A DNA stretch of 64,000 nt from assembly GCA_002452745.1 (NCBI GenBank), contig DKFC01000044.1:126130-190129 (forward strand), read 5' to 3'. Under the pieces are notes generated by a model. It saw only the letters and a program-made list of their open reading frames with translations. It was not told the origin of the DNA and did no database searches. The stretch comes from Firmicutes bacterium UBA6806. Lineage in GTDB: Bacteria > Bacillota > Clostridia > Peptostreptococcales > Acidaminobacteraceae. Numbering within the stretch: the stretch's first letter is position 1; every line of letters starts with the position of its first letter. Shown here piece after piece: positions 18,112 through 26,869 of the stretch. Position numbers and translations under genes: made by a program.

Positions 18112-18750
18112 TTAACCCCTAAGCCCCTTGGGAACAAGCCTCTGTTCTACTTTTCCAAGGAGTGTATCCACCATCAGTGCCAATAGAGCTGTTGGGATTG
18201 CGCCTGCCAAAATCATATTGGAGTTGTTCAGAGAAATTCCTTTGAAGATTAAATCTCCCAAACCGCCAGCGCCGATTAATGCTGCTAAAGTGGCCGTCCC
18301 TATATTGATAACTGTGGAAATTCGTATGCCTCCCATAATTACAGGTAACGACAGTGGGACTTCAATCATTCTCAATATCTGAAAGTCTGTCATTCCCATG
18401 CCCTTTCCCGCATCAATCACGGCTGGATCAACCCCCGTAATCCCCAAATACGTGTTTTTTATAATTGGTAGCAACGCATAGAGAAATAATACAAAGACGG
18501 ATGGCTTATAACCGATTCCTAAAAATGGAATAATAAGCCCAAACAAAGCCAACGAAGGCAGTGTTTGAAAGACGTTTGCAAACCCCAGCACCAAATCCGC
18601 TAGACTTCTTCGCCTCGTGATAAAGATTCCAATTGGTACACCTATTATAATCGCAAAGCTGATGGACATAGCAGTAATTTGAAGATGTTCCAATGTGAGC
18701 TTTCCGATGTCTTCAATCCGATACGATAAAAATTCTAAAAATGCTCTCAT
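18112..18750 (-). CDS. Betaine/choline-type ABC transporter permease
   Basis: The 212-residue permease has about five to six helices and the BPD_transp_1 coupling motif in AVIDAGKGMGMTDFQILRMI. It matches the OpuCB/OpuCD type. The start at 18750 is one base after the ATPase stop codon, with GGAGG inside the ATPase end; the longer upstream reading lacks support. Only one permease is present, so the channel is probably a homodimer. Confidence 0.87.
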   Translation of the reverse strand: MRAFLEFLSYRIEDIGKLTLEHLQITAMSISFAIIIGVPIGIFITRRRSLADLVLGFANVFQTLPSLALFGLIIPFLGIGYKPSVFVLFLYALLPIIKNTYLGITGVDPAVIDAGKGMGMTDFQILRMIEVPLSLPVIMGGIRISTVINIGTATLAALIGAGGLGDLIFKGISLNNSNMILAGAIPTALLALMVDTLLGKVEQRLVPKGLRG

Positions 18751-18751
18751 C

Positions 18752-19918
18752 CTATACACCCTCCTTTGCTGGAACTGTCTCTTCGTAGTCAACATCTGGA
18801 ATCACTTCGTTGATAACGTTCAAGATGCAACTTCTATTGATGTAACCCACCACACAATTGTCACGGTTTAGAACTGGAACGCGCTTGTAGTTTTGACTCT
18901 GCATGATTGAGAGAACCTCAATCATATTCGTATGTTCGTACACATAAGAGATATCTTTGTTCATTATCTGCGACATCTTTTGATCGTGTGAACTAACCTT
19001 TTTGAGTTGAGCCATTGAAATCTCTCCTTTGAGTTGATTTTTAGGCTTTGACTCTGTATCAACCACATATCCCACATAGGTGTCACTGCTCTTTAGCATT
19101 TCAATCACCTGAGCAGGTGATCTCTTTTGTCCTATAAGCGTCGGATTCGTTCGCATGATATCTTTGGCATAGAGGAACTCAGGTGATTGCCACAGCCTGT
19201 GATTTCCAACGAATTCTCTAACATAGTCGTTCACTGGATTTTTTAGGATTTTCTCAGGGGTATCATACTGTATGATTTCACCATCTTTTAAAACTGCAAT
19301 TCTATCCGCAATTTTAAGCGCTTCATCCATGTCATGCGTTACAAAGACAATTGTCTTATGCAATTCATCTTGGAGTTTTAGAATTTCCTGTTGGAGTTGA
19401 TCTCTGGTAATAGGATCTAAAGCGCTGAACGGCTCATCCATTAAAATAATCTCTGGGTTGACAGCCAAGGCACGGGCCACGCCGATTCTCTGCTGCTGAC
19501 CACCACTGAGCTCAGCGGGGTAACGATTATAATAGTCTTTTGGCGGCAGATCTACTAATTCTAAAAGCTCTTTGGCTCTCTTTTTTCGCTCAGATGCCGA
19601 CCATCCCTCCAACTGGGGAATTAGTTCAATATTTTGTCCCACAGTCATATGTGGAATCATCCCAATTTTTTGAATCACGTATCCGATCTTTCGCCTTAAC
19701 TTTATGGGATTTTGATTTTGAATACTCTCTCCATCAATCAGAATATCCCCCTCTGTTATGCCAATTAAACGGTTAATCATCCGCAATGTTGTACTCTTAC
19801 CGCTTCCACTTTTGCCGATTAAAACGACCAATTCTCCTCTTTCAATATGCATGTTCAATCCATCTACGACATTGAGTTTACCATCATAGGATTTAACCAA
19901 ATCCACTAATTCTATCAA
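18752..19918 (-). CDS. Betaine/choline-type ABC ATPase with CBS pair
   Basis: The 388-residue protein has Walker A IGKSGSGKST, signature LSGGQQQRIGVARAL and Walker B ILMDEPFSALD, then two C-terminal CBS domains (about residues 250-375; KDIMRTNPTLIG and the last VGYINRSCILNVI). CBS pairs in OpuA/OpuC ATPases gate uptake by ionic strength or c-di-AMP (family knowledge). The start is the TTG at 19918, with GAGGTG five bases upstream; the ATG at 19942 overlaps the Shine-Dalgarno region. It is first in the operon, followed by the permease and binding protein. Confidence 0.88.
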   Translation of the reverse strand: MIELVDLVKSYDGKLNVVDGLNMHIERGELVVLIGKSGSGKSTTLRMINRLIGITEGDILIDGESIQNQNPIKLRRKIGYVIQKIGMIPHMTVGQNIELIPQLEGWSASERKKRAKELLELVDLPPKDYYNRYPAELSGGQQQRIGVARALAVNPEIILMDEPFSALDPITRDQLQQEILKLQDELHKTIVFVTHDMDEALKIADRIAVLKDGEIIQYDTPEKILKNPVNDYVREFVGNHRLWQSPEFLYAKDIMRTNPTLIGQKRSPAQVIEMLKSSDTYVGYVVDTESKPKNQLKGEISMAQLKKVSSHDQKMSQIMNKDISYVYEHTNMIEVLSIMQSQNYKRVPVLNRDNCVVGYINRSCILNVINEVIPDVDYEETVPAKEGV

Positions 19919-19947
19919 TGTATCACCTCGTTTTCCTCTCATTTATA

Positions 19948-19965
19948 TTTATAAAACAGCAGTTG
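19948..19965 (-). promoter_or_regulatory. Second promoter-like copy before the betaine operon
   Basis: CAACTGCTGT, two bases, then TATAAA on the minus strand. It lies after the leader terminator and about 30 bp before the TTG start. It matches the element at 20072-20089 in sequence and spacing. Confidence 0.4.
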
Positions 19966-19980
19966 CAATAACTTTAAAAT

Positions 19981-20025
19981 AAAAAAAAACACCCCTTGCT
20001 CTATTTTAATAATAGAGTTAGAGTG
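19981..20025 (-). terminator. Leader terminator ahead of the betaine operon
   Basis: On the minus strand CACTCT/GGGGTG and CTCTATT/AATAGAG form a two-part stem, followed by nine T. It sits between a good extended -10 element and the first gene, so it could attenuate the operon. The next upstream gene on this strand begins more than 400 bp away. Confidence 0.7.
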
Positions 20026-20071
20026 CTTATACTTCGCTTCTTTATCCAATCAATCTTGGCAAAAAACTCAT

Positions 20072-20089
20072 ATTATACCACAGCAGTTG
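20072..20089 (-). promoter_or_regulatory. Extended -10 promoter of the betaine operon leader
   Basis: CAACTGCTGT-GG-TATAAT on the minus strand gives an extended -10 (TGGTATAAT). The -35 is poor. Transcription would read into the terminator at 19981-20025. Further upstream are a TCTGGA/TCCAGA hairpin (20098-20117) and a CAGTTC/GAACTG hairpin (20126-20141); no gene is seen in 19943-20456. Confidence 0.5.
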
Positions 20090-20456
20090 TAGTATAGTCT
20101 GGACCTATAGATCCAGATCAATCCCCAGTTCTATTGAACTGTTTTTCGTCTGAGGAATTCATTCTGTTACGACAGTCTAAAGCGAATCTGCAATTTCCAT
20201 TACATACCCATTCTCGAAAATCTCATTACTGCCCTCAGCTACTTCACATATTCATTGTAAAAATTGTTTGCATACTCATTTTATGCAACTTTTTATGCAG
20301 TCACATAAACCATTATACATACTTTTATATTTTTTGTCAAATTCCAGGCTTGTTTTTCAACGCTTTTCATTGATTCGTTATGCACGCACGGAAAATTCGG
20401 ATATCAAAACTGCATATTTATTCTCAAAATATTATTTTATTCATTTATTCGTCTGT

Positions 20457-21851
20457 TTACTTTCGATTCATGCTCCATGCTTCATACAAATGTATAAGGT
20501 CGATCTCAGGGCTGAAATCAGCACCATATCCATCTGATGTCATCGCAAAAACATCTTTGGTTTCTTCGTGAATCCACTTATTTTCTTCAAACACATTGGG
20601 ATATTCCTCAGCACTGAATCCATCTGCATATGCGATTTCCGTTTCACCTCCGATGAACAAATTGTGGTGAACTCTATTGGCCTCGCTTTTCTGAACTATA
20701 ATCTGAATGCCGTTTTTGATTAGTGTGTTGTTATAAAACGTACAATTCCGCGTATAGCCAAGTGCCTCATTGTATCCGCCAAACGCCAATCCACAGTATC
20801 CCTCACAATTGGCAACGATGTTGTCGTGAACGCCAACACCTGAAACCTGAAACAGTGGGTTATCCACTTCTCGATGTTCAGTTGCCACCTCTATGCCTAT
20901 ATCACAACCAAATACAAAGTTGTGGTAAATTTCAATGTTTTGCCCACCGTCCACATAAATGCCCCCAGCACTTAAATCATAAGCATTTTCGTCTAAATAG
21001 GCATCATTTCCCATTGTGGTGATAGCATACACCACATTGTCATAACATTTCCCGTTTCTAACAAAATCAACTTCATACGGATTGCCCTCATAACCTTTAG
21101 GATGTTTTGCTGTTCCTTCAAATCCAATCATGTCAATGCCAATATTGTCGTTATGATGAATCTGATTGCCTCTGATAACAAAACCATCAATATTTCCATT
21201 GAGTACAACAGACTCGCTAGAACCACACTGACAATCGTACACCTCGCAGTTTTCAACAGTGATATTTTGAATTGGCGCTCGGTCATTGGTCCCATAGATG
21301 CAAATTCCATGTGTTCCTACAATATCATGCACGATACAGTTTTGTATGGCAATATTTTGAAGTGTCTTATCACCTTGATCCACAGTACTTTCATAGTAGA
21401 TACCATGCGTTCCGCCAGAAACTTCAATATCTGAAATCACGATATTATCTACGTTGAGAAGATAAATTCCAATTCCAGAATCGTTTTTTATGGTCACTTT
21501 TTCGCCTTCGGCCGCACAGATTTTCACTGGAAATTCCGGCGTTCCAGAACAAGCCGAACCCACTTCAAAAGAGTTGTATACCCCTTCGTGAATCAAAACA
21601 GTCGCCCCAGGTGTCACCTGCTCCAGAGCCTCCTCTATATTGTTAAAAGGATATGCCTCTGTCCCATCTGGATTCTCAGTTTCGCTCTTATTTGAAACAT
21701 GTATTGAAACCCGCATCGGAACTTGCCTTTGAGCAGGTAATTGAACATTCTTATCTATATTGGAAGTGGTCTCTGAACGACATCCCATGAAGCATAGCCC
21801 TATGAGAATCAAACAAAATACCACACACCATCTTTTGCTTTTCATATGCAT
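20457..21851 (-). CDS. Right-handed beta-helix lipoprotein
   Basis: The 464-residue protein has a lipoprotein signal (LIGLCFMGC). A DUF1565-like opening (DGTEAYPFNNIEEAL) is followed by many parallel beta-helix repeats rich in N-x-I/V and H/N-N turns (VENCEVYDCQCGSSES; HHNDNIGIDMIGFEGTA; IYHNFVFGCDIGIEVA). Such proteins bind or cleave polysaccharides (pectate lyase-like, chondroitinase-like), but no catalytic residues can be assigned. The start could be residue 1 or Met3, as the GGAGA spacing suits either. It has no operon partner. Confidence 0.75.
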   Translation of the reverse strand: MHMKSKRWCVVFCLILIGLCFMGCRSETTSNIDKNVQLPAQRQVPMRVSIHVSNKSETENPDGTEAYPFNNIEEALEQVTPGATVLIHEGVYNSFEVGSACSGTPEFPVKICAAEGEKVTIKNDSGIGIYLLNVDNIVISDIEVSGGTHGIYYESTVDQGDKTLQNIAIQNCIVHDIVGTHGICIYGTNDRAPIQNITVENCEVYDCQCGSSESVVLNGNIDGFVIRGNQIHHNDNIGIDMIGFEGTAKHPKGYEGNPYEVDFVRNGKCYDNVVYAITTMGNDAYLDENAYDLSAGGIYVDGGQNIEIYHNFVFGCDIGIEVATEHREVDNPLFQVSGVGVHDNIVANCEGYCGLAFGGYNEALGYTRNCTFYNNTLIKNGIQIIVQKSEANRVHHNLFIGGETEIAYADGFSAEEYPNVFEENKWIHEETKDVFAMTSDGYGADFSPEIDLIHLYEAWSMNRK

Positions 21852-21936
21852 TTTCTCCGTTCTTCGCTTTGCTTTCTACTTGTTATTAGCTTTCTACAGC
21901 TTCACTGCGCTGTTACAGTTAATCCTGAGTCCGAGT

Positions 21937-22440
21937 TTACTCTGAACGCCTGCGTTCCATCAGCACCACATTATGCCATCTGCCATTTGGCATCTGTGCG
22001 ATTTTCTCTCTGATGCCGATTTTTCTAAAACCGCATTTTGAATGCAGTTTTTGACTTGCTTTATTTTCTTCTATAATCCCCGCTTGCAATGTCCAAAATC
22101 CCTCAACTTCTGATTGATGCGCAACTTCGTTTAAGAGAGCCGTTCCAACGCCCAGCCCTTTAAATGCCTCACCAATATAGATGCTGACCTCGGCAACACC
22201 TGCATAAACACGCCTCGAGGAGGTATGACTTAAAGCCACCCAGCCCATAACAACCGCTTCTCTTCTTGCGACGAATCGGCAGGATTGAATATGTCCTTTA
22301 TCCCATTCTTCCCATGTTGGCAAGTCTGCCTGAAAGGTGGCAATTCCAGTTTGAATGCCCTCGAGATAAATAGCAGAAACCATCTCCCAGTCCTCTTTCT
22401 TCATCGCTTCTATTTTAAAGTCTCCTTCAATTGACTTCAT
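21937..22440 (-). CDS. GNAT acetyltransferase, phosphinothricin-acetyltransferase-like
   Basis: The 167-residue GNAT protein has the family order IYLEGIQTGIATFQ, WVALSHTSSRRVYAGVAEVSIYI, the acetyl-CoA loop GLGVGTALL, and ENKASQKLHSKCGF. This layout is typical of PAT/Bar/YwnH-type enzymes that acetylate glutamate analogues such as methionine sulfoximine. The start at 22440 is an ATG with AAGGAAG upstream; a longer reading would start at TTG within that site. Its physiological substrate is unknown. Confidence 0.8.
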   Translation of the reverse strand: MKSIEGDFKIEAMKKEDWEMVSAIYLEGIQTGIATFQADLPTWEEWDKGHIQSCRFVARREAVVMGWVALSHTSSRRVYAGVAEVSIYIGEAFKGLGVGTALLNEVAHQSEVEGFWTLQAGIIEENKASQKLHSKCGFRKIGIREKIAQMPNGRWHNVVLMERRRSE

Positions 22441-22542
22441 ATCCCATCTTCCTTTCAAATACTCACATTTGAACGCACTAATTCAATGCTTCAACTTAAT
22501 TTTCAGGCTCAAATCCCAAACCCTCTTCTTTGAATGATTGTT

Positions 22543-23718
22543 TCATTTTAAAAAATCATCGTATTTTTTAGAACTCGCCTTATAGTCTGAAACAAAATCA
22601 TGAGTCATCTTTGAAAGCGGCCTCTTGTGAAGGGCCTCTGCCTCTAAATAGCCACCAAAATAATAGCGTTCAATATCCTCATTTGTAATTCCCATGTCCT
22701 GAAAAGTCTTCTTTATCAAAGCCTGAGATTCAGAATTCATGTATGTTTGAGTCTTTAATAAGACTTCACTTGCATAGTCAAGATGTTTGTTGTATGCAGT
22801 TTCAAGCGCCATGTTTTGAACATTGTTTTGAACCTGGTTATTCCCTGTTTCAATGACAATTTCTATGTTATTTTCAATTTCAGTCAATTCCCATTTTCCA
22901 TGTAGACTCTTGCTAGATTGCTTTGGATACCAGTTGATGACAACATCTGAAAAAACATCTTTCTCATAAGGCGATGCCATTTCCCCGTCAGAATCACTCT
23001 TTATGTGGTTACAAGCTGGACATGAGGGCACTAAATTGTAAAAGCTCAGGGCAAACATGGGATACTCTGACTTGTTTAAAAAGTGATCCAGTTGGGCCGT
23101 AGCATGTTTTTCTCGATTGTAGACATAGGCCAAATTGCAATAAGGGCATACTCTGACGCCCGTTTCATCTACTATCCACTGATTGATTTTCTGGCTTACA
23201 AACTTAGCATAGATTTCTATAAATTCTGCAAAAAGAGCATGTAGACAATCGTAAAGTATGGGCTTTGAGATGATCTTATAAAAAGTCCCTCCTTTGGCCT
23301 TTAGGCGGCCTCGCCTTTTTCTCAAGTCCCCATAGGAGGTAAGTTTGCTGTTTTTTAGACCTTGCGTAACTGCTTCATGATTCAGCTTGATTAATCCATC
23401 TTTCACAAAGTATTTCTTGACATGACTTATGATTTTTACCATGACCTCAGTGTCCAATGTCAAAGCCGTCTCAAGATGTGCATAGTGCCTAACTGAATTT
23501 ATCAATTTGGGGTAGGCGTGCTGTAGCCCACAGATGTAATCTGTTTGACGTTTAATCTGACCATATAAAACCAAATCTCTTTTCTCTATGGTCTTAAAAA
23601 AATAATTGCACCGCTTATTGTATTTTTCCAACGCTATAGGTGTTCCAATGAGTTTTTCAACCTTGTCGCAGTAAGCAATGAGCTTTTCGGCATTTAGCCG
23701 ATAATCAATTTTTATCAT
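22543..23718 (-). CDS. HNH endonuclease, PtuB-like (Septu effector)
   Basis: The 391-residue protein has a helical N-terminal half and a zinc-bound HNH module: CPYC (191-194), QLDHFLNKSEYP with the catalytic-type DH at 211-212, N228, and CPACNHIK (233-240). The DHFL-KS-YP-...-NLVPSCPACN arrangement is typical of HNH proteins paired with ATPases in Septu systems. It overlaps the upstream ATPase gene by 14 bp, so they are co-translated. It would act as the nuclease of an anti-phage system; the target is unknown. Confidence 0.72.
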   Translation of the reverse strand: MIKIDYRLNAEKLIAYCDKVEKLIGTPIALEKYNKRCNYFFKTIEKRDLVLYGQIKRQTDYICGLQHAYPKLINSVRHYAHLETALTLDTEVMVKIISHVKKYFVKDGLIKLNHEAVTQGLKNSKLTSYGDLRKRRGRLKAKGGTFYKIISKPILYDCLHALFAEFIEIYAKFVSQKINQWIVDETGVRVCPYCNLAYVYNREKHATAQLDHFLNKSEYPMFALSFYNLVPSCPACNHIKSDSDGEMASPYEKDVFSDVVINWYPKQSSKSLHGKWELTEIENNIEIVIETGNNQVQNNVQNMALETAYNKHLDYASEVLLKTQTYMNSESQALIKKTFQDMGITNEDIERYYFGGYLEAEALHKRPLSKMTHDFVSDYKASSKKYDDFLK

Positions 23719-25969
23719 CTCGATGCCTTCCCTTAATTTCTTTTATCATCGCTGTGACTGCAGCCTCGCCTTTTTCCTCTCTGAGTTTTTTTACATAAGC
23801 CGAAAGCTCTCTGTCATTTTGAAAGGCGTCTGCCTCTCCAAAACACGTGTTAAATTTTGAGTGTAGTTTATACCGCCAGAGGTCTTCGCCAACCGAGTCA
23901 ATCAAGCGCCTGATTTGATTAAGGCTCACCTGTTGATCGAGCAATTGCCCATCCAACCCCGTTATGCTTTGTAGATTTCCCATGTATTCCCTTATGAAAA
24001 AGCGCTCTTTTAAATCTGCGTTCACTTGATTTTTTTCGGTTTCACAAAGAGCTGAGTAGAGGGCATTGATGTGCTTTTTACTCAGTGAGCCAATGCTTCC
24101 ATGCTCCATAAAAAAGGAATCGTAGTATAAGGTGGCAATATTGGCGGCAAATGTTTGTCGATGCTGCTTCTCAATACCGCTTTGAAACATGCCGCCCTTC
24201 CTAACAAAGATCACTTTTTCCTCTGGAATATCAGATAACAGCACTGGTGAATGCGTTGTGATAATCATTTGAATTGTTTTTTCAGGGTAGAGGGCGGTAA
24301 AGAATATTTGTAAAGCCTCCACAATCAGCTGCTGCCATTTGGGATGATAGGTGCTGTCCAGTTCATCTATGGCGACAATCACCCCTGATCTAGTTCTCGA
24401 TTGAGTCTTTTCCATGGCTTCCCACAGGCGAGCATACAAGCTAAAGAGATGGTATTCTCCAGAACTTAGTCCCCAATCAAAGTTTAGGAAATCCATATGA
24501 TGGGCCAGCTGAATGTAACTTTCAAAGAGACTTAAAAAATGCTCCATTTCCTTCACGCCATTCCACCCCAGAAATTCTTTTAACGGTTCTTCGTAGGTAT
24601 CTAAATCTCTAGGTTTTTTAGCAAATAAAAGCTCTCCAATGTTTGCAATTTCCTTGGTCTCTTTTGGAAGGTCCTGATACAGGCTTTGAATAGAACGAGG
24701 CCACATGGTTTTTATTATGATGCCTTCTGTGGCATTGCGCTTGAAGTTCTCCAGTTTTGCTATAAAGGTCTGATACGTTTCTAGCACATCCTCTTGAGGT
24801 TTAAACATGTCGTCTAGTTTCTTCAAAATTGTATTGATCTCTGGGAGCTGGTTGTCCCAAAGGGCCCTCAAGAGTTCATCCAGATCATCATAGTCATCCC
24901 TTTCGCTAAATCCATCTTCTTTTCGCTCCAGCAAGAGGTTGTAAAGGAAGGTCACGCACAGATTCCACTTGATTAAATGGTCATGCTTTATAATAACGTT
25001 ATTGAGTTGATTGAATAACTTCTCATGAATCGTTTCGAGTTTTTTGAGGAGACCTATTGTAAAGGAATTTGTGTTGTTTTCACCATGATGTCCCATTCCA
25101 AGATATTCATAACTCCTAAGAGAATCGTCCAAGACCTCATTAAATCGCTTCATATCAAGAATGCCTATTTTGATGTTCAAAACCTGTGGCATCTGGAAGG
25201 GTATATATTTTTCAAAATCTTCTGTGTGCCTCAGCGTATTAAAAAAATTTATTTGCCGCTTCATATCTTCATGGAAAAATGTTCTAACGACATCACTTTC
25301 CTTTGATATTTTCCTCAACAGGCCACTTTGAGAAATATCATACTGGGACCAACCGCGTTCTCCCGGAACATATGTTGGCCTTTTGTCCATATAGCCTCTA
25401 TAATACATATCAGATGACTCTTCGTCAAAGTCGTACATGTCTTCATCATAATAAGGCATCTCTTCATCAACATATGGCTTGTCTTCGCCATCATCAAATT
25501 CTTTGTCATAATATTTGAAATCCAAAAACTCCGAATAGTAAATCAGGTCGGGAATAAGCTCGCTGTAATGCGGATACCGATTTCCAGCCACCACATCAAA
25601 TGGCATGCTGTCTACACCACTGAAATGCCATAATTTCCTAATTTTTCGTTTGGTGTAATTATAGCACACGACCTCTAAGCCATTTGCAAAGACTAAAAAT
25701 CCGATATTGTCTCCGCTAAGCTCATTTTTATTAAAAAGAAATAACCTGATTAGGTCTAAAAGAGTGCTCTTTCCAGCGCCGTTATCCCCTACAATTGCAG
25801 TGATATCTAGATTCTTTCCATATAATAGCGGGCCAATATCACCCTCCTTTTTTTGAATGCTTAGCACATTTTGCTCAACATCAAAATCCACTTGATAATC
25901 TGACGCAAGTTTGAACCCCTGATTTTGAAAACAGCCATACGCTTCTACCCAAAGGTATATTAATTTCAT
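23705..25969 (-). CDS. AAA/ABC-type ATPase, PtuA-like (Septu ATPase)
   Basis: The 754-residue ATPase is of the OLD/SMC-like class. It has Walker A GDNGAGKST (61-69), signature LSSGE, Walker B VIVAIDELD (about 525-535) and an H-loop TTHSP. Between Walker A and the signature it carries a long helical region and a Tyr/Asp/Glu-rich stretch at about residues 150-190. It sits 14 bp into the HNH gene, the PtuA-PtuB order of Septu. It is longer than the PtuA proteins I recall. No reverse transcriptase is adjacent, so a retron form is not supported. Confidence 0.72.
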   Translation of the reverse strand: MKLIYLWVEAYGCFQNQGFKLASDYQVDFDVEQNVLSIQKKEGDIGPLLYGKNLDITAIVGDNGAGKSTLLDLIRLFLFNKNELSGDNIGFLVFANGLEVVCYNYTKRKIRKLWHFSGVDSMPFDVVAGNRYPHYSELIPDLIYYSEFLDFKYYDKEFDDGEDKPYVDEEMPYYDEDMYDFDEESSDMYYRGYMDKRPTYVPGERGWSQYDISQSGLLRKISKESDVVRTFFHEDMKRQINFFNTLRHTEDFEKYIPFQMPQVLNIKIGILDMKRFNEVLDDSLRSYEYLGMGHHGENNTNSFTIGLLKKLETIHEKLFNQLNNVIIKHDHLIKWNLCVTFLYNLLLERKEDGFSERDDYDDLDELLRALWDNQLPEINTILKKLDDMFKPQEDVLETYQTFIAKLENFKRNATEGIIIKTMWPRSIQSLYQDLPKETKEIANIGELLFAKKPRDLDTYEEPLKEFLGWNGVKEMEHFLSLFESYIQLAHHMDFLNFDWGLSSGEYHLFSLYARLWEAMEKTQSRTRSGVIVAIDELDSTYHPKWQQLIVEALQIFFTALYPEKTIQMIITTHSPVLLSDIPEEKVIFVRKGGMFQSGIEKQHRQTFAANIATLYYDSFFMEHGSIGSLSKKHINALYSALCETEKNQVNADLKERFFIREYMGNLQSITGLDGQLLDQQVSLNQIRRLIDSVGEDLWRYKLHSKFNTCFGEADAFQNDRELSAYVKKLREEKGEAAVTAMIKEIKGRHRDDKN

Positions 25970-26065
25970 TTAGTTATATTCACTTTCTACTAGATTGGTT
26001 TCATTTATGTAAATAGAACCTCAATTCTATTATAGCTATCCCTTTAAACAGATGAAAGTCTTTAT

Positions 26066-26118
26066 AAAAAAAAGCGAAGCCCTCTCGCACATTTTCGTAC
26101 TAGTGGGCTTCAGTTTTA
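26066..26118 (-). terminator. Terminator after a GNAT gene
   Basis: On the minus strand GAAGCCC pairs with GGGCTTC around a long loop, followed by CTTTTTTTT. Confidence 0.65.
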
Positions 26119-26127
26119 ATGAGCACT

Positions 26128-26670
26128 TTACATATTGGGATTTAGAATTGCGTAATGGGCATGATCTTCCCACTCACCATTGATTTTGAGGTATTTCTTA
26201 CTGAGTCCTTCATATTCAAAACCAAGTTTTTCAACCACTCTAATAGATCTGATATTTTGGGGCATAATGCTGGCTTCGATTCTATGAAGTTCGTATGTCT
26301 CAAAGGCAATTTCAATGACCTTCTTAACCGCCTCCGTGATAAAACCTTTATTGATTGCCATTTCATCGAGCTTATACCCTAAAAAACATGACTGAAATGG
26401 ACCTCTTACTATATTCGATAGAACGACATTTCCTATAATCTTCTCTTCATCCCTTGGGAAGAGGTAGAGGCTGAGAAGGGTTTTATTTTCATTGCCAATC
26501 GCCTCATTTTGAATAATCCCCATCAGCGTCTCATCTTTAAAGTGTTCCTCAGTTCGAATGGGTTCCCACTCTGATAAAAAGGGCCTATTGCGAACTAAAT
26601 AGTCCTTTAGAATTGGCAAATCAGATGCTTCAAGAGTTCTCAAAAGCAATCTATCGGTTTCAAATCTCAT
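26128..26670 (-). CDS. GNAT acetyltransferase, RimJ/RimL-like
   Basis: The 180-residue protein begins MRFETDRLLLRTLEASDLP, typical of RimJ/RimL and SpeG-like GNATs. It has FLGYKLDEMAINKGFITEAVKKVIEIAFE, then RIEASIMPQNIRSIRVVEKLGF, which is the acetyl-CoA-binding part. Members acetylate protein N-termini or small amines. The start at 26670 is set by GAGGAGG upstream. Confidence 0.82.
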   Translation of the reverse strand: MRFETDRLLLRTLEASDLPILKDYLVRNRPFLSEWEPIRTEEHFKDETLMGIIQNEAIGNENKTLLSLYLFPRDEEKIIGNVVLSNIVRGPFQSCFLGYKLDEMAINKGFITEAVKKVIEIAFETYELHRIEASIMPQNIRSIRVVEKLGFEYEGLSKKYLKINGEWEDHAHYAILNPNM

Positions 26671-26777
26671 GGTATACACCTCCTCAATATTTGGATAAAT
26701 CATGCAAAGAGATAATAATTATTAAAAAGGAGCATCTCGTTCGCCCTAACATTTGACTGAACTCATCACTGCTTCAA

Positions 26778-26817
26778 ATAAAATATAAACCGACCAAACG
26801 GTCGGTTTATATTTTAT
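26778..26817. repeat. 18-bp perfect inverted repeat, AAAC loop
   Basis: The arms end in AAACCGACC and GGTCGGTTT around AAAC and continue as A/T pairs to 18 bp each. It lies between the por operon end and the GNAT start. It may terminate por transcripts; the GACCGTTTGGTC core also resembles TetR-family operators, but no TetR gene is adjacent. Confidence 0.6.
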
Positions 26818-26869
26818 CATAAATTGATTTCTTGTCAATGGCACATTTCACGGTGTCCGCTGCTCGTTG

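Noticed and set aside
20126..20146. Plus-strand terminator CAGTTC/GAACTG-TTTTT
   Set aside because: No plus-strand gene precedes it, so it is mentioned only as part of the leader region.
22543..25969. Retron-associated Septu (RT plus ATPase-HNH)
   Set aside because: No reverse transcriptase or msr/msd-like structure was seen next to the pair.
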